Source: Nemopilema nomurai (lineage: Eukaryota > Cnidaria > Scyphozoa > Rhizostomeae > Rhizostomatidae). Taken from it: a DNA stretch of 64,000 bases. A program made the position numbers and the translations under genes. Where the stretch lies: contig ML133503.1 in assembly GCA_003864495.1 (NCBI GenBank), forward strand, positions 310,001 to 374,000, given 5' to 3'. Position 1 is the stretch's first letter; each line of letters opens with the position of its first letter. Under the pieces are notes generated by a model. That model saw only the letters and a program-made list of their open reading frames with translations. It made no database searches and was not told the origin of the DNA. Shown here one piece after another: positions 1-14,300 of this stretch.

Positions 1-507
1 CACAAAACTTAAATTTACTTGAGTTCTTGGCAAATTTCAGATAACCCATACATACAAGTAACTGCCTGTTAAAAAACAAAACAATTATACAATATATTTT
101 CACATGTTACGTAATAGCTCAAAATAATACTCTCATAACCAGGGAACAACATCTAATAGTTGTCATTTGGGTTTTATAACTATATATACTTTATATTAAC
201 TCAGTGGCAAAAGGAAAGATATTCAGGATTCTAAAGAGGGGCAATTACATTATATACCTTGTGTAATACCAATATTATTCTCCCAATTGCATGAATGAAT
301 TTCAAAAATGATAATACAATGCAAAAAGGGGACTTTTGAAAGGGGGGGGGGGCTCACTGGTGGGCCAGTTTCCCGCTGTTTTAAGGGCACTTTGTTTTTG
401 CAGTATAGTAGCATTTAATTGCTGTTAATGTTGGCAGTCAGTAACAATAACTTCAGAGGCAATTTGATTTCAAAGCAAAATAATGCCTTGAGCTAAATAA
501 CACATAC

Positions 508-3377
508 CTGTGCAGCTGAAAAGAAGTCTGTCTCTGTACCAAGCGCTCTCAAAACCTTGAATGGTGAAGGATAATTGTTATTAAGGCAAAGAAAAAGATG
601 TGCCAATTAGTGGAAAAAAGGTAGAAAACAATAGAGGTAAGGAAAAGAGATGCAAAGAATGTGTGTGAAAAAACAAAAAAGATATGGGAGATGTTAAAAG
701 TCTAGATATACATAACAGATGTGACAAAGAAGATTAAACAAAACAGATAAATCAAATATGAAAGAATGAAAAAAGGTTTAAACTTAAATTGATAAGGATA
801 CATGTCTTGGAAGGCAGATAAAGAGACATTATTTTTGGTGATATGATTTCAAACACACAGCAAAATGTTTGTGATGTTAATCAAGTTTAACAAGAGGCAT
901 GGATTTTCATTTTAAAACTACATAAATGAATTTCCTTGAAGTTACCTGAACTTTAATTTGTGTCCTAGCATTTTCATCAATAGAAAACCAGCGTTGTTGA
1001 TGCTGCTGCTTAACATTGGCATCCTTTGATGTCAAACAGTTCTTAAGTTGAAGACCAGCAGCCATTCTGGCAACTGATGACTTTGTCCTGTCTGATAGGA
1101 CAGTCGACAGAACAAAAAGAAAATGGGGCTATAATAGAACAAAAAATCACAATGAAAATCGTTCTCTGGTAAATATTTTGAAGAGAAGGAAAGTTCTAAC
1201 TTTAACACAGCTATCATAGCTCTAGAGAACACAAATCAACAACACCTATTTATTTCAATACTTTCTTGGATGAGCTACTTTTAAAAAAGTATGATGTGAT
1301 AAAGGAGTAAACTATGTACCAATTGAAGATGTACATAAACCATTTTCTAAAACCATAGGTAAGTTCATAGGTTTTATGGGATAAATCTCTGGGAATACCA
1401 CTCCAAAAGAAGAAATTAACAAATAAATGTTAAGACAAGTGCTCTTTCAGCCTTAATTTGAAAAAGAAAAACTTGTCACACAACAGAGTATACAAACCAA
1501 CATTAGCATTTATATAAAAATATAAAAGAACATTCTGATAAACAACGACAGTAGCTAAGTTGGAGCTAACAATCATTATCTAACCACAGGTCTATATCTA
1601 TAACCACAGCTCTAAATTGTATCTATACACTTGATCGGTTATTAGCTGTAAAAAGCATTTTTAAGTTCCAAAGAACATATAACAACCCCACAGGACTACA
1701 TATAAACACAAACAACAACATAAGCAGCATATTTAAATCTTGGATTTAAACTGTCAGCTTGACCACTTTCCACCTAATATACTAAAATAATTATGCATAA
1801 AAGGGAATCCAGCATCACAAACTTTGTAATAATGTTAAAAATTGTCTTTTTATTAATTTCCATCAATTTTTGAAACACTTTTGCATAGGTTGGCATTAAT
1901 ATTCACTGCTTCTTACAATTGTACCCATACTGTTCTCAAATAACATTTATACATAACAATAAATTGTCTAATAGTGTAATAACAATAAATCAAGCTGTCT
2001 AACAGTGAAACCAGATTCAGTTTTTCACAACCCACCCTCTTGCTCTGATTTGGGAAGAATGATTTTTTCTATGATTCACTTTTAAGCAAAAGTTATCAGA
2101 AAAGCAAATTGACTTCACAAAGGACAAGGTATTTTTTATTATTATCTACTTAATATAGCATTAGAGTTTACACACTTTTTATAAGAATAAAGGCTATAAG
2201 AATATTGAGGCTCAAAAGTGCTCAAATTTAAGAATATTTGAGAATAAATTGTCTGGCTTAACCTTCATCAAGACTAAAATTTTCTCCTTAATTTGAGTTT
2301 TCTCCCAAAGCAAAATAACTCTTTGCTGCTTGGTGGCTTATTTCCACTTGAGAACAATTGGGCCAGAACAATAACATTTTGGCATTTTATATCAAATTTG
2401 TTGTTCTGTTTGTTCTTGTTGAAATTCATGATGAAGCAACACATAAGAGAGGGTTTAACACTTTTCTTTTATCTTAAGGCCAATTAACACCTTGTGTTGG
2501 ACAAGAAAAATGGTAAGAATAATCTCAGTCTCAAAATTGTAAATTTTAAGAATAATGAGGCTCAGCGAAAAATTAGGTATTCTTATAAAAAATGTGTAGT
2601 CTCAAATCTAAATCTTGCCATAGACACTTGAAAGGAACTCAGATGGAATATATACTTACAAAACCTGTCCCTTGAGCACATTGCTCCAAGTACTTTTGAG
2701 CACCCTCAAGTTCATTTTTGTCTAGAAAAAAAGATTTTCTTTCCTGGTAGATATCACATGCACATCATACAGTTAAATCTTCAATAGTTTCTTCACAGAA
2801 ACTTAAATAGCAAGAGCACTGAAAACCATGTAGCCCATGCAAAATAAGCTTAGGTATATAGCTTTATACTTTTTATACATATCTATTGCAAATTTGGATA
2901 TGCTTTTAATGTCAAATTATAAATAATAAATTACTCCAACAAAGGTAAGGTACCCATAGTACCTACTAATTAAAACGACCTTGTTTTTGCAAAATACTTG
3001 TTGCTATAAACCAAATTACTCTTAGTGCCAACAGTATTATTATACGCTACTGATGAACGGGGGCGGCAGTTTGATGCAAGAAAATACAAAATGCTAACCA
3101 GTGAGTCATCATTTGTTCCATTATAACTTATACAAAGGGACACGCCATATAAAGCCAGATAACTCATGAAACTTTGTACATTTGCCACGTTAAGTACCTA
3201 AATCTATAAATCTCCACAAAAGATAGCGATTGCTAGAACTACAGCGATCCAACATCGAGAGTACCCTCAAAGTTGCCTCGACTGAAAACAGGCGTGTAGT
3301 AAAAAGTCTGGCTAGGCCACCAAATTACCTTGGGATACAGTTGCCTCTAAAGCCTTTGTTATTATTTCCAAATCCAT
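508..3377 (-). CDS. KPNB1: Importin subunit beta-1, N-terminal exons (partial)
   Basis: Nuclear import receptor that carries NLS cargo (with importin alpha) through the nuclear pore and is released by Ran-GTP. Four coding exons are visible on the minus strand: 3377-3329 (ATG, begins MDLEIITKALEATVSQ), 2721-2660, 1128-946 and 555-508. All four have AG/GT borders and consistent phases, giving the first 114 residues. The third exon encodes SSVARMAAGLQLKN and the fourth VLRALGTETDFFSAAQ. These align by eye with the first HEAT repeats of animal importin beta-1 (ELEAAQKFLE, VARVAAGLQIKNSLTSKD, YVLQTLGTET). The remaining HEAT repeats must lie left of position 508, mostly outside the window. The start is fixed because the first exon opens with the conserved N-terminal acidic helix. 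Family assignment is firm; no other karyopherin matches as well from memory. Confidence 0.9.
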
Positions 3378-6300
3378 CCTAGCGACCTTGAATGGATGTT
3401 CAGTACTTTGCAATGGAATCAGAACTCTATTGCATCAGCTTTGTTAAATACTTAGTGTCAATTGCGACTTGCTTTGAAGGTGAGTGTCTCCCTCCCTTCG
3501 CTGCACCATGCGCAAAGTAAAAGGAAGACCACGAGTTTCGCGCCGAATCCAGTACAGGGCGACCAGTTAAGTACACGAAACCACAAGGAGAGCAGTTCAA
3601 CCCTGTTCCAGACAGCATATTTTCTGTGGAAAACTATCAGACTAGCATTTCTTTGACAAATCAAACTTAGTTTTAGCAAATTAAAATAATTTTGTAGGAG
3701 CTATTGCATACTATCGTCATGGGTAGAAAACTTTTTCCAAGAAACTAAACAGTTAGATACGTGGAATTAGTGAGACAATCCCAGGGGGTGGGTAGAACAG
3801 CATATGATTAAAGAAGTGCAAATACTGCTGAACATGGCCTTCAATATTCTTAAGTAATAGAGCTTCAAGATCTTGTTTTGTGATGCTTTCTCTGATAATG
3901 TAACCATACATATAGGCCTTGTGGATATACAATTAAACGAGTCGACCTTAATTTTGTCATCCAAACCACGCACTAGGCATATTAATGATTTGCTCTGGCC
4001 TTCGTGACAACTAGAAAGACATTTAACTAACTGTAGGCAAGACAAGGTCAATTTTCAGGCCAAATTGCAAAGAAGACCTTCGCACATCGAGCAGAAATAA
4101 AGTAGAAATTACCAATTCAAAGCAAGAGCGTACTTAGATTGTATAAAGAAATTAAAATCAAGCCCCAATTGTTAGATTAAAAATTTGATGAAAAAGTAGA
4201 AATAAAGACTTTGCTGACATAAGTATTAATGATGCAGCAAATGATATTGAGGTGCAAAAGCATGAATGCGAAATTTGTCTATGTTCCTAAGGTTAGAAAA
4301 GCAACTTCATTTACAAATGGGATTCGTTACAATATATTCAACTTCTCCAACTTCACGAGAAAAACAACATTTTTCCTGCTGACACCTCCTCATGCTTTAA
4401 CAGCATGTCCGTAGATAGATTTTGCCACTTTGTCCAATGTCTCTTTTCTATGTCCCTTGCGTTCTTCATGGCTGGTTGTATTCGTTGACCAATTGGCCAC
4501 TGTACACAGCCAAGTAAGACAGCATTAGTATCATGTCTTTTGCCACTTCAACATAATTGCGAAGCACGTCGAAAGGACTCTTTAGTGACAAATTAGATGA
4601 CAAAGGTGGAAACGGAAACTTCTATTCCGGGTACACTTTGAGTAAGGCTTGCTCCTCGTTCTTGTTATGTCTAGAGCATTGGTGGTTATTTAAGAGGTAA
4701 GAAGGGAATTTCTAGTCCAAATTGAGTCACTAAATATTAAAAACATCAAAGCCCACTGTATCATAAGAGACACAGATGCCAAGTAAAAAATTTTTCAGTG
4801 GTAGGGGAGTTTTACTCTGTCGCCCTATTACGAATCTCCGAGAAGCCGCAACTGGCCAAAGGAGGGGCTTACATCAAAGTCACACAGTACATTTGGTGTG
4901 GAGGAGCGGTCAGTCTCTTTTACTAAAGGAAGTGCAATCATAGATATATATGCATCAGCAGTAGCTATTCACTGTATTATTAGGACTTTATGACTATACA
5001 CAATTATATGCAACAACTTGAGATGAATGAGATGAAAATATCCCCAAACTGGACCATCCAGACATCGAAATACCTTGGGACCTTGTCCGTTAAAACTTGT
5101 TACCTTGCCAATTCTCCTATTTCTTTACCCCATATATTGCAAATGTGCTTACATATTTTGTTCTTATTTATAGTATCAAACACCCACATCACACCCCCCC
5201 CTCCCCCCATCCACCTTAAGATGCTTCCTGCCCGCTTTGATTTCTATTTTTTTTTCCTCAATTGTAATTTATCAATCAAGAATATTAGCTTTTATTCATC
5301 CAGCTGCTTTAAGAATGAAGCACTTTTGCTACAATTGTTCAAATTTCCTGTCCATAGAGAGAACACGATGACTAGTCGTGGGATTAATAAAGAGAGGTAA
5401 TTGTACACCCCGAATTAATCAAGTGGAAATCCCTTGAAATCTGAAGCAGATTTTGTTGACTATAAATATAGTTGATAATCCAAACAGAGGAAAATGGTGA
5501 AATTTTTAAGAACCTGTGTGCAAAACATGACAAACTGACTTAATAGAAAGGCTCCAATAAACAGCTTCAAACACTGATGACCAAGGGAGGGGGCGGAGGG
5601 CTGACTACCAAATTCAATTCTAAACAATACAAAGATATCCGTCTGCTTTTCAATGTATTTGAACTATCGGGCTAAAAAAATATTGTTCGAAATTAGGCCA
5701 TTTGACCATACCCGGCTAAAATGCTTGACCTAAAATTGTAAGGTAGCCTTGAGTGTTACACAAAGCATTCTTCAATATTGAGCAGGAGTCAAACATAATA
5801 TTGTCAAGAAAGAACACGGGCGAAGAATTCTCCGGGTCGTGCGAGGAGTCCATATATATTACTTCTTGGCAATTATGTACAGAAAAATCATCCTGGTCAT
5901 GCCATTCTCTAGACTGAAGCCTCAGTAACAAAGCTACAAGCTTTCCATGGCTGCAATATCAACGTATCGTGTCGTCTAATGTTCTGAGAGTGTGAATTTG
6001 AAACCATCGTTTTCCTCTGAAACTATTGCCCAGAGTAAGTGAAGCTTTTCGATGGGGGATTGAATATGAAAATCGTTGACTTTCGTTGTTGGTTTCAAAA
6101 TTAGCAAGTTGCAGTTCATGCATGTGCATAAGACAAAGATTCATAAATAACATTGTTAGGGCTTTTTGACTGTGAGGTAAGAAGAGGAGATGCTTGCATT
6201 GTCTTAAGTATAAAAAGGCAAACGTGTTCAAATACACATTGGTGCATTTTTGGGTAATTGGCAATGATTAGAGTAGAAAATAAACATCTGGGCAAGTGGA

Positions 6301-7423
6301 AAAGCTAGAATACCTATCTTTTTTTTCAGTGAAGGGCTAATGTTGAAAGTGCCTTTCAAGGTCTGCGCTCCATTTTCCTTAGAGAAACCTCCCTTTATTC
6401 CTAATTATGTTTCTTGAACGCTTTCTAAGACGAAATTTCAAACTGTTCTGAGTTCCCTCAGAAAAAGGTACTTTGATCCCCATGTCCCTAGAGATGTTTG
6501 CGCTTTTGCTTCCATTGATACAAGCTCCCTTGAGCCCCATTACCCCTCGGGGGCCTAAGGTTGGGCTTGATCGCAGTGTCAGACGTAACTACCCAAGCAA
6601 CGAGATACAAACGAAAAATACGAACACAGGCTATTTATATTCATTTTGATTCGTTTGACATTTGTAGATTCAAGCGGTAATCTGTTGAAAGAGAGAACGG
6701 ATTTGATAAACAAATATTTGGATCTCAAATACAACGGGAAGTATTCATTTCGAAGAGCAAATCGAGTCCAAAGCAAAAACGCACTGACAGGCAAACAAAG
6801 GATGAGCCGAGTAGGCCGTCCTTAGGAGCACCGTATAAATACGAATTATTGGACTTTGGGTGGTAGGAACACTGGTTGCTAATCATTTCTTAAAGCATTC
6901 TTCTTAAAAATCATTTCCACCTGACATTTTGTGTAGCACTCTAGAGAGGTCTCGACCTGTTTTCTTAAAGAGTGTAAAAAAGTGGATGATCGCCACATCG
7001 CTTTTCTTGCTTGGGGTGGAAGGTGGTTTGATGGCTAACAACAGGGGTTGCGATGTGCCCCATAACATTGCAAGGAACACAAGGTCATTTGTACTGGTCC
7101 CAACACTGCGTGATACAATTTGCAAAGGCTGCCGCACTCATTCACATTGATAATAGTTCAAGGGGTCTGGGAATAGGGGTGATTATGATTACAGCCAGGG
7201 GCACTTTGGTTCCACGTGGGATGCAATGCTGGCGGATTGCTCAATGCTAGTCACGCGCCTTGGCGGCAGTTTTGAAATCCATACTGAATGGGATTTGCCG
7301 CACACGAGTAGCGGGGCTGCTGCACGGGTATTCCTCAGCAGCAGAGTCTCGTGTTTGTTTTATGGTCTCAGCAGGCCGTCGCCCTTAATAAAAACTAGCT
7401 ATTCATTATCACAACGGGAAGCG
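3378..7423. other. Intergenic stretch without recognisable gene
   Basis: This lies upstream of KPNB1. Open frames here are short (under 140 codons), AT-biased and resemble no family I know. A C-rich tract (5193-5210) and a few G-rich patches are present. The first few hundred bases should contain the KPNB1 promoter and 5' UTR, but I see no distinctive element. Confidence 0.5.
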
Positions 7424-8335
7424 CTATAAGTTACCCATATAAAAGCAATTTTCAGGTGTCCTCAAAGCTTGCTTCATCTTCTTCTTTAGCCGTTTCTTTT
7501 GTTCTTTACTAAATACGACGCCCCCATTCTCTTCTTTGTCCTCCTGCGTTGACCGATCAAGCCTTGATCTTAGCAGAAATGGAAGCAAACTCTCTTTGTG
7601 ATAGTTGTGTGCTTTCACGTTGTCAAAATCGCTGGACCAACTGCTAATTGCCGCTTTACCGGCGCAATGTCTCCGAGTGCTCAGTCCTTCTTCCTCGCTC
7701 AACTGCAATAAATTACCGATTACTATTTCATTTCCCATCAATGCAGAGCACGATTTTGCATGGTCTTTTTCAGTCCTCCTTGCGTATAGTTCATCGAAAT
7801 ACTTCTCGAACGCGTCTTCGGGGGCTAGTTTCGCCTCACTGTCGCAATCGCCGTAATTTTTCGTAGCGTCTATCAGCTCCTCGAGGTCGCTGAATTCCTT
7901 GCCAGTTCCAATGACGGAATGTCGAAACCTGCTCTTCCTCACCATTGGCCTGCTCCGCTTGCAAAATGAACGTGCCTTCCTGTTGTTGATCGAGCCAAGA
8001 GAATCGCCAGTTTTCTCCAGGTTACACGACAGTCGCTTGTAGCCGATCTTGTTCTCCTCTCGCGTCTCCACAACTGTGCTTTTCTGTATCGACCCTCGCG
8101 AAGTTCGTCGCAAAAAAAACGGATTACTCTTCTCCAGACTCAGGAGAAAATGTTCAAATCTTTTGCGTGCGTCTCTCATCTTCTGACCAAACTGTTGTCT
8201 CTCTTCCTCCATCCGTTCCTGCCAAGTAAAACGATTCAATGTATGAGAACTTGGTAAACACGACAGAGGTAATCCTAGCTTGATCCCTATACGCACCACC
8301 GTTACCTTCGACGGTCTTGAAAAACAAAAACTCAC
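7424..8335 (-). CDS. Unrecognised basic protein
   Basis: This is an open frame of 303 codons (ATG at 8335-8333, stop at 7424-7426), much the longest ORF in the first 27 kb. The product is rich in Lys, Arg, Glu and Ser, with a charged start (ERMEEERQQFGQKMRDARKR) and a strongly basic tail (KKRLKKKMKQALRTPENC). I see no transmembrane segment or known motif. A likely 87-bp intron lies inside the frame: donor GTAACG after 8306, acceptor ttacttggcag before 8218. It is phase 0 and a multiple of three, so spliced and unspliced forms are both open. Splicing would remove a hydrophobic, less protein-like stretch and give about 274 residues starting MSFCFSRPSKERMEEE. Upstream non-coding exons are possible (GTGAG just before the ATG). 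Function unknown; it could be a lineage-specific nuclear protein or a chance ORF. Confidence 0.4.
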   Translation of the reverse strand: MSFCFSRPSKVTVVRIGIKLGLPLSCLPSSHTLNRFTWQERMEEERQQFGQKMRDARKRFEHFLLSLEKSNPFFLRRTSRGSIQKSTVVETREENKIGYKRLSCNLEKTGDSLGSINNRKARSFCKRSRPMVRKSRFRHSVIGTGKEFSDLEELIDATKNYGDCDSEAKLAPEDAFEKYFDELYARRTEKDHAKSCSALMGNEIVIGNLLQLSEEEGLSTRRHCAGKAAISSWSSDFDNVKAHNYHKESLLPFLLRSRLDRSTQEDKEENGGVVFSKEQKKRLKKKMKQALRTPENCFYMGNL

Positions 8336-11300
8336 CGCCTACTTTCCCACTCCTCTATCCAAACCACACGGTAAACGAACAAACACGTAATAGAACCACC
8401 TTTATTCTTCTGTAGAAAACCGGACAGGTCTCCTATTGTCTATACAACGCGGTAGTTGCCGCGGCATAGTTTGCGATCGAGATGTTCGAGTCTATTTGCT
8501 TCGCCGATTCATATGGTTTCAATTCGGATTGCATTTTAATTGCCTGCACGCTGAGACTGAATCAGTCTCGCCGCCCAATTTAGGTTTCTTCAATGGTTCC
8601 TATCATTGGCAATTAAGGCCCCTGCGCAAAACAAACCATAAGATCGTCGATCAATTTCCAAGCTTATAAACAGTCGACTAATTCTTTAAGAGATCGCTCC
8701 AATAAGATTTGTGATCACCACTCCGCCAAAACACAGGTGGCTCGGCCTATCAGCTTATTTGGAAGTTCTTTTTTCATTTTTTACTAAAAAATAAATAGAA
8801 GTCTAATTTTCTCGTTTCTGAGTTAGTTCTTCTCCTTGCATGGGGCAGGGCGGCATCGGCTCTAATAGCGGGACAGAGTGCATGTTTCTCGTGTCGCTCC
8901 AGGTTCGATTTTCTAATTCGCTCAAATTCTTGATTGGGGTGGGACCCGAATGTACAGTCGTATTATCAAAAGAGCCAACAATAAGAGTTTTGCCTGCATT
9001 TCAAAGTCAAGTGTCCCACCTTACTGTGGTAGGTTGTACCGCCAATATGGATGAATCAAGTTGTAAGAAAAAATATTTGCGTCAATCACCAGAAGCTAAG
9101 AATGTTTGAAAGCATGAACCATACTTAAGAGGCTCAAAAGTGACCTGTGACCTGGCCTGGCGAATTTCAAAGTCTGCTTGTTTCATGGTACAACCTGGTT
9201 AATATGTGTTTACAGCTGCTACACCATATCCATCATGTTCTTGCTCGAACCATTCTATCAGACTAAAACCACCTTAAAATGGCATTGATTAAATAGCATA
9301 CAAACATCGAATCAAGAGAAGGAACTTGGACCTGAGTCATAGCTAGGTTCAAAAAACTTGCTTTATGTTAACATTGAACAAAGTGCTGTGTGATTGAAAT
9401 CGAGTGTATTTTGAAAGAGCAGTGTTTCGACGCTCCACAGGGCGCTTGTCTCGGACCTTTGCTTTTGTCAAGAAATACTCATTGCTTAACTAAAAATGTT
9501 ACACTTCTATGTGAACCTTGTGGGAAGAGCAAGCATGTATGTCGAGGAGAAAGCATTATAACACAGAGGCACTGAATGTGAATGGACTGTTGACTAGAGC
9601 CTCAGGTAACTGGAAGTGTCAGGCAAAGAATTCTACAACTTCTACAACTACAATAGCTTTCAATAGCTTAATATCGCAACCTCCGACAACATCTCAGTCA
9701 GGAGTTCTAATTTTTGAATCCGGGTGCAGTCGTTGTAAAGAAGACTTGGTAATATAGAAGTAATCAAAACAGCTTGAGGCTCTTCTTGCTTTCCAAATTG
9801 TTCACCTCCCTCTGTATTGCGTCGATACCATCCGTTCTTATCAATTTCTGGCCTAGTATACAGGCAAAACACCACTGTAAACCACAGTCATAATCAATTA
9901 CTGAATGTCAGGAAAACACGTCTCCTAAGGAAACTGGAGCACTGTTGGGGAACCAATTTAAAAACTGATTCACCACTCTCTTTCTTTAAGTACTTCAACG
10001 ATTAGATTAGTTTAGGATAAGGCTGGTTTTTGTAGTTACATACCTTTGTTTGAGGCTCAAAAATAAAGTTTGCGCACACACCACTCTCTTTATATTTTCC
10101 AGACTAACACCCTTGATTTTCCCAAGAAATTGAATATGGGACTTTGAAAGTTCTCCTTATCAATTGCCTTTTGGTTTTAGAGCAAAAAGATATAATCCAT
10201 AGTATGTTGATGTTGGTCTTTTCAGCTTAACCAAGATAGAAACGATTCTGATTCAATAGAGATTAATGACCTTCTTAACAAAAGTCCTTCTCAAAATTCT
10301 TTCACTAACCCGAACTTAAGAAACGAAATGGCTTACAAACAACTTAAGAAAGACGCGTTCTAGATAGTTTTTTACAGAATTTACAGCAGAATTACTTGAC
10401 TGAGGCCTAATCACACTATCTATTTCAAATAGGAATTCACCAATATGGATATGCAGGTGAAATTTAACTCACCTCATCACGAAGAGGTTTGTACCTTATT
10501 GAAGAGTGCTTTAACCATACCATTTCCCCCTGTCTCTTGTCTAAGCAAATGATCCCTTTCTCACTAGGCTTCGACTAACTTCTACTCTGTTTGTCCCCAC
10601 AAACAGTTTGTCCCCGTTAGCTAAGATCTTTTGTCGGTACCATCGGTCACTGCCAAAAGGGTCTGAAAGCGGAGCGCAGCGGTCTGCGGGGACCACTTCA
10701 CCCAACTTTGACTGGGGAAGGGAAGTACCGCTCTGGTCCCAAGAGGAACCAACATCCCGAAAACCGCTTTTGCGGCATAACAACAAAGATGCGGTTTGAA
10801 GTACTACGGTAATCATCTGGAACATCTGACATGTTGATGAAATATCGATTCAAAAATAACGAATCTAAAAATAAATAATGTGCTTCAATATTCGATTTTG
10901 AAGCCGATGTGACAAGTGATAAGAAAGATGTAATGCGACACAAATCGAAAGGCACCTTGTTCAAGAGAACAAGAAATCGAGCAATCCCCAGTAGAACTAA
11001 AAAACTTGGAACATAAGTTCAGTTTGCCTTGTGAGAGTGATGCCGCAAAATAACCTGCCATGAACCCAGAAAGACACTGTTAGTCCGGGACGGATTTAAG
11101 TTGGAAGGAACCTTTCTTACTATTGCTCCAAATTCATTTTTCTCTGATGCACCGGAGATCAAAGATGCCACTCTCGACATGGCCTAAGACGCTCCAGTGA
11201 AAGACCGACCTTACTTTTTTTCATTAGTTTGTTATATTAGGCACTTGACTTGCATTGCCACACTCATAGTGCACTGACACCCAGGAACTTCTGTTACGTT

Positions 11301-14300
11301 TTAGAGAATATTTTGTATACTTGTATTTACTGGGATTTGGAGTCGCTTCTTCGAATTCAACTTAATTGCAGACATTCTGAAAGAAGATTTTTAGGTCAAG
11401 TAATTGTTTTTATAAATGTACGGCAACCTAGAACGCGTGGTCACAAAAATTTTCATGAAGAACACCTAAAGGACCGCCCTCGCCTACTGTTGAATGTTTC
11501 TATTGTGTAGGGGTGCCTGTTATCTGCCGCCCCTCTCTGTCCTAATCGGAAAATCAAGACCACCACTTCTGCTGTTTCGATTAGTGATTGATACTCGGTC
11601 CCAGACTCCAGTGCATATAAGTTCAGAATGCTTAGGTCATGCTCCTGTTCTATTCGAGTGAACATGACTATTTTATGTCGCGAAGCTTCTCACAGAAAAT
11701 AATGACCAAGAGTAGAACAACTACGGCAATTCGTGTGCTACAATTTGCTTTTCAGTTCTGCCATCCGACCAGCATTTGATCGGTGCTTTTGAAAAACCTT
11801 CGGTCAATGCCGCCATCTTGTTTTCGAAGGATGCAGGGACAAATGACACCCATCTACTTGTGCGGACTGACCATTCTACTTAGCATCCGGGGACAACAAC
11901 CAAATGAATTTTTTAATTCACGCTCCCTAACATGGTGCGGAGAAATCTCTGGATTACACGACATTAATTGGATCCCGGGTAATATTTCCGCAAAAATTAT
12001 GCTAAAAATGATGTTTTCGAGACTTATGATGGTGTGGGCAGAAAAATCCAGATCTCTCTTCTTGGATTCCTAAAGTTCTTATAACTACACGGCTATCAGT
12101 TTTCGCGTTCCTTTAAGTGATTATCACCGGTTTTATGTTCAAGGTGTCGCAAAAAGCCAACTTAATCGCTTCAGTATCATCTTGACCGCCTTCCGCGTGT
12201 TTCGAAGCTTTGTATTACAAGAGATCTTTTGCGAGCTTCATTTACCAAGCATTCGACTGTCGCATCCGCTACAAAACGTCCGTCAAATGCACGTCAATGC
12301 CTGACGTTCGACACTCACTTGGGCTTCTAACGTTTATCTCACCAAATTCACATTATTCAAGAAACATTAATGGTAATATGGAAAGGATACAATCAATCAA
12401 TTTGATCTGTATCAAAACGATTTTCTAAACATAGACCAACTTCCTTTAAATCGCTCCTTTCCGTTTACGGTACCTCAATAATCAAATTAAAATTACAATC
12501 ATATGTTCTCTCATTATCAAAAGTTTATCCCATGAAGGAGAGAGTTTAGAAATTTAGAAAGCCGATAAATGGAGCAAACCTTCGGTTATATGACAAACTT
12601 TTTAACGAGACAAAGTCTACTGTTTGAAGCAAAAGCTATTTACCTAGTTACCCTTGACACTAAGAGAGGCTTAAAAATTGTCCACCCAAAATCCAATCAG
12701 CCAGCAACCAATGAAACGGTTAGGGACCTACCTCTGGACTCTTCTTCGGGGCCCTGTTTTTTGGCTTTAGACAGGAGTACATCATTCAACGTCGACAAAT
12801 AAGACGAAATGAGGGCAAGTAACGATAAGATCTCAGTTCTGTCTTCTCAACAAAGAGAAGGATGTGAGTTTTTCTGAAGCAAAGGCCGACCACCACGCCG
12901 ATTAGCACCTTTGAAAAGGTGTCAGCGGCTTCACCCTCGTCTGTTCGTGTCTCGGAGCAATGCAACTACTTAACTTCATGTGAGAAAGTGCCCCACCCAT
13001 GCAGCGCCCGTGACAGGTAAACAATGCAACGGCTTACATGTGGATTTTCGCAATGTGGTAATAATGCACGAGATTTCGAATGTCCAACGCAAAAAGTCAC
13101 GGACACCAATTCAAATGGGAAAGGGTCGAAAAACTCCCACATCCAAATTTTTCGGTCGACTTGTAGCTGTATTGTAAACACCAGCTGGATGCTAAACTCT
13201 GTTATCGAAAGTTTTAAACGATTAATGGCCAGAAAGAAAGGTTCAACGCGGGAACCAAAGTAGGGACGCCTTCTGACAGGATGCTAGAATGAAACGCAAA
13301 AGCCCCAAACAGCAGGGCGTTTTCCACCGCAAAACTGCAACGGTCGAAACTCGTTCTACTGTCTCCAATACTGTCTCATGCTGTTGATCGAAATGTTGCC
13401 CCATACACGCAAGAACCGGGGAGCATATGGGACATGTGCCCCTGTACTTTCTAGCATTTGAGAAAAATTCTTAGCCTACAAATGCGCCTCTTTTCTGCAT
13501 CATGTGCCCCCTTGTTCAACTAGCAGCAGGGCATTTGGAACTCCAAGGTCATGATTAAGGTCAACTTAAGGTCAAGATTGAAGGGACACACGCGTTAGTA
13601 GATTTAAACCAACATATATTTGCTACAAAGGCCATGCTGCCGTTATAGATAAGGCATGCCTACATAATTAATGGCCATTAGAGAGGAAATATTATCCAAA
13701 TTAAGGACCAAAATTGTTGGACCAGTAATGACATAAAGAGCATTTCATGAGCCTCATTCAAAGCAAGATTGAGGGAAACAAAAAGAGCATTTCATGAGCC
13801 CAGTCAATTTAGGTTGGACACCGCAATTGACAAGAAGCTCTCAGTTTTTGTCAGAATATATTGATGTCTACTTGCCGAGGTAATGACGTCAAACTCAGCC
13901 CCAGGGCCCTTGCATTTCATTGAAAAAGCGATACACTGATTTTTCATCTAGCGACTGCTCGCGGGCCTTCAAAGATGCCCTTTATGTTGTCACCTGATAG
14001 CACGGGAAAGCACAAATTCTGAAGGAAGCAGGCATAACAATTTTTGAAAAGAGACAAACCTTCGTGCGACTGTAAAAATTCGCCATTCCTTCAGCGCTTG
14101 TTTATGTATTGTCACAAGTGTGTCGACAAGCCAAGCCAGGTACCGCCAGCGACAACTAACCCAGTCGCTGGCTCCACGTCCCAAGACATTGGCTTGATAT
14201 TTGAAAGAGGTTCCTGTTTGCATTCCTCGTTAAACTCAAAGGCAGGAAATCAAGATATTTCTTCTGAAACCTATTGTTAAGCAGAGGATCACTGCTTAGA

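Noticed and set aside
4990..5400. 136-codon ORF
   Set aside because: Hydrophobic, low-complexity, C-rich and T-rich tracts; no splice or homology support.
10541..10964. Overlapping frames in a slightly GC-rich patch
   Set aside because: Frames are open on both strands because of base composition; no recognisable domain.
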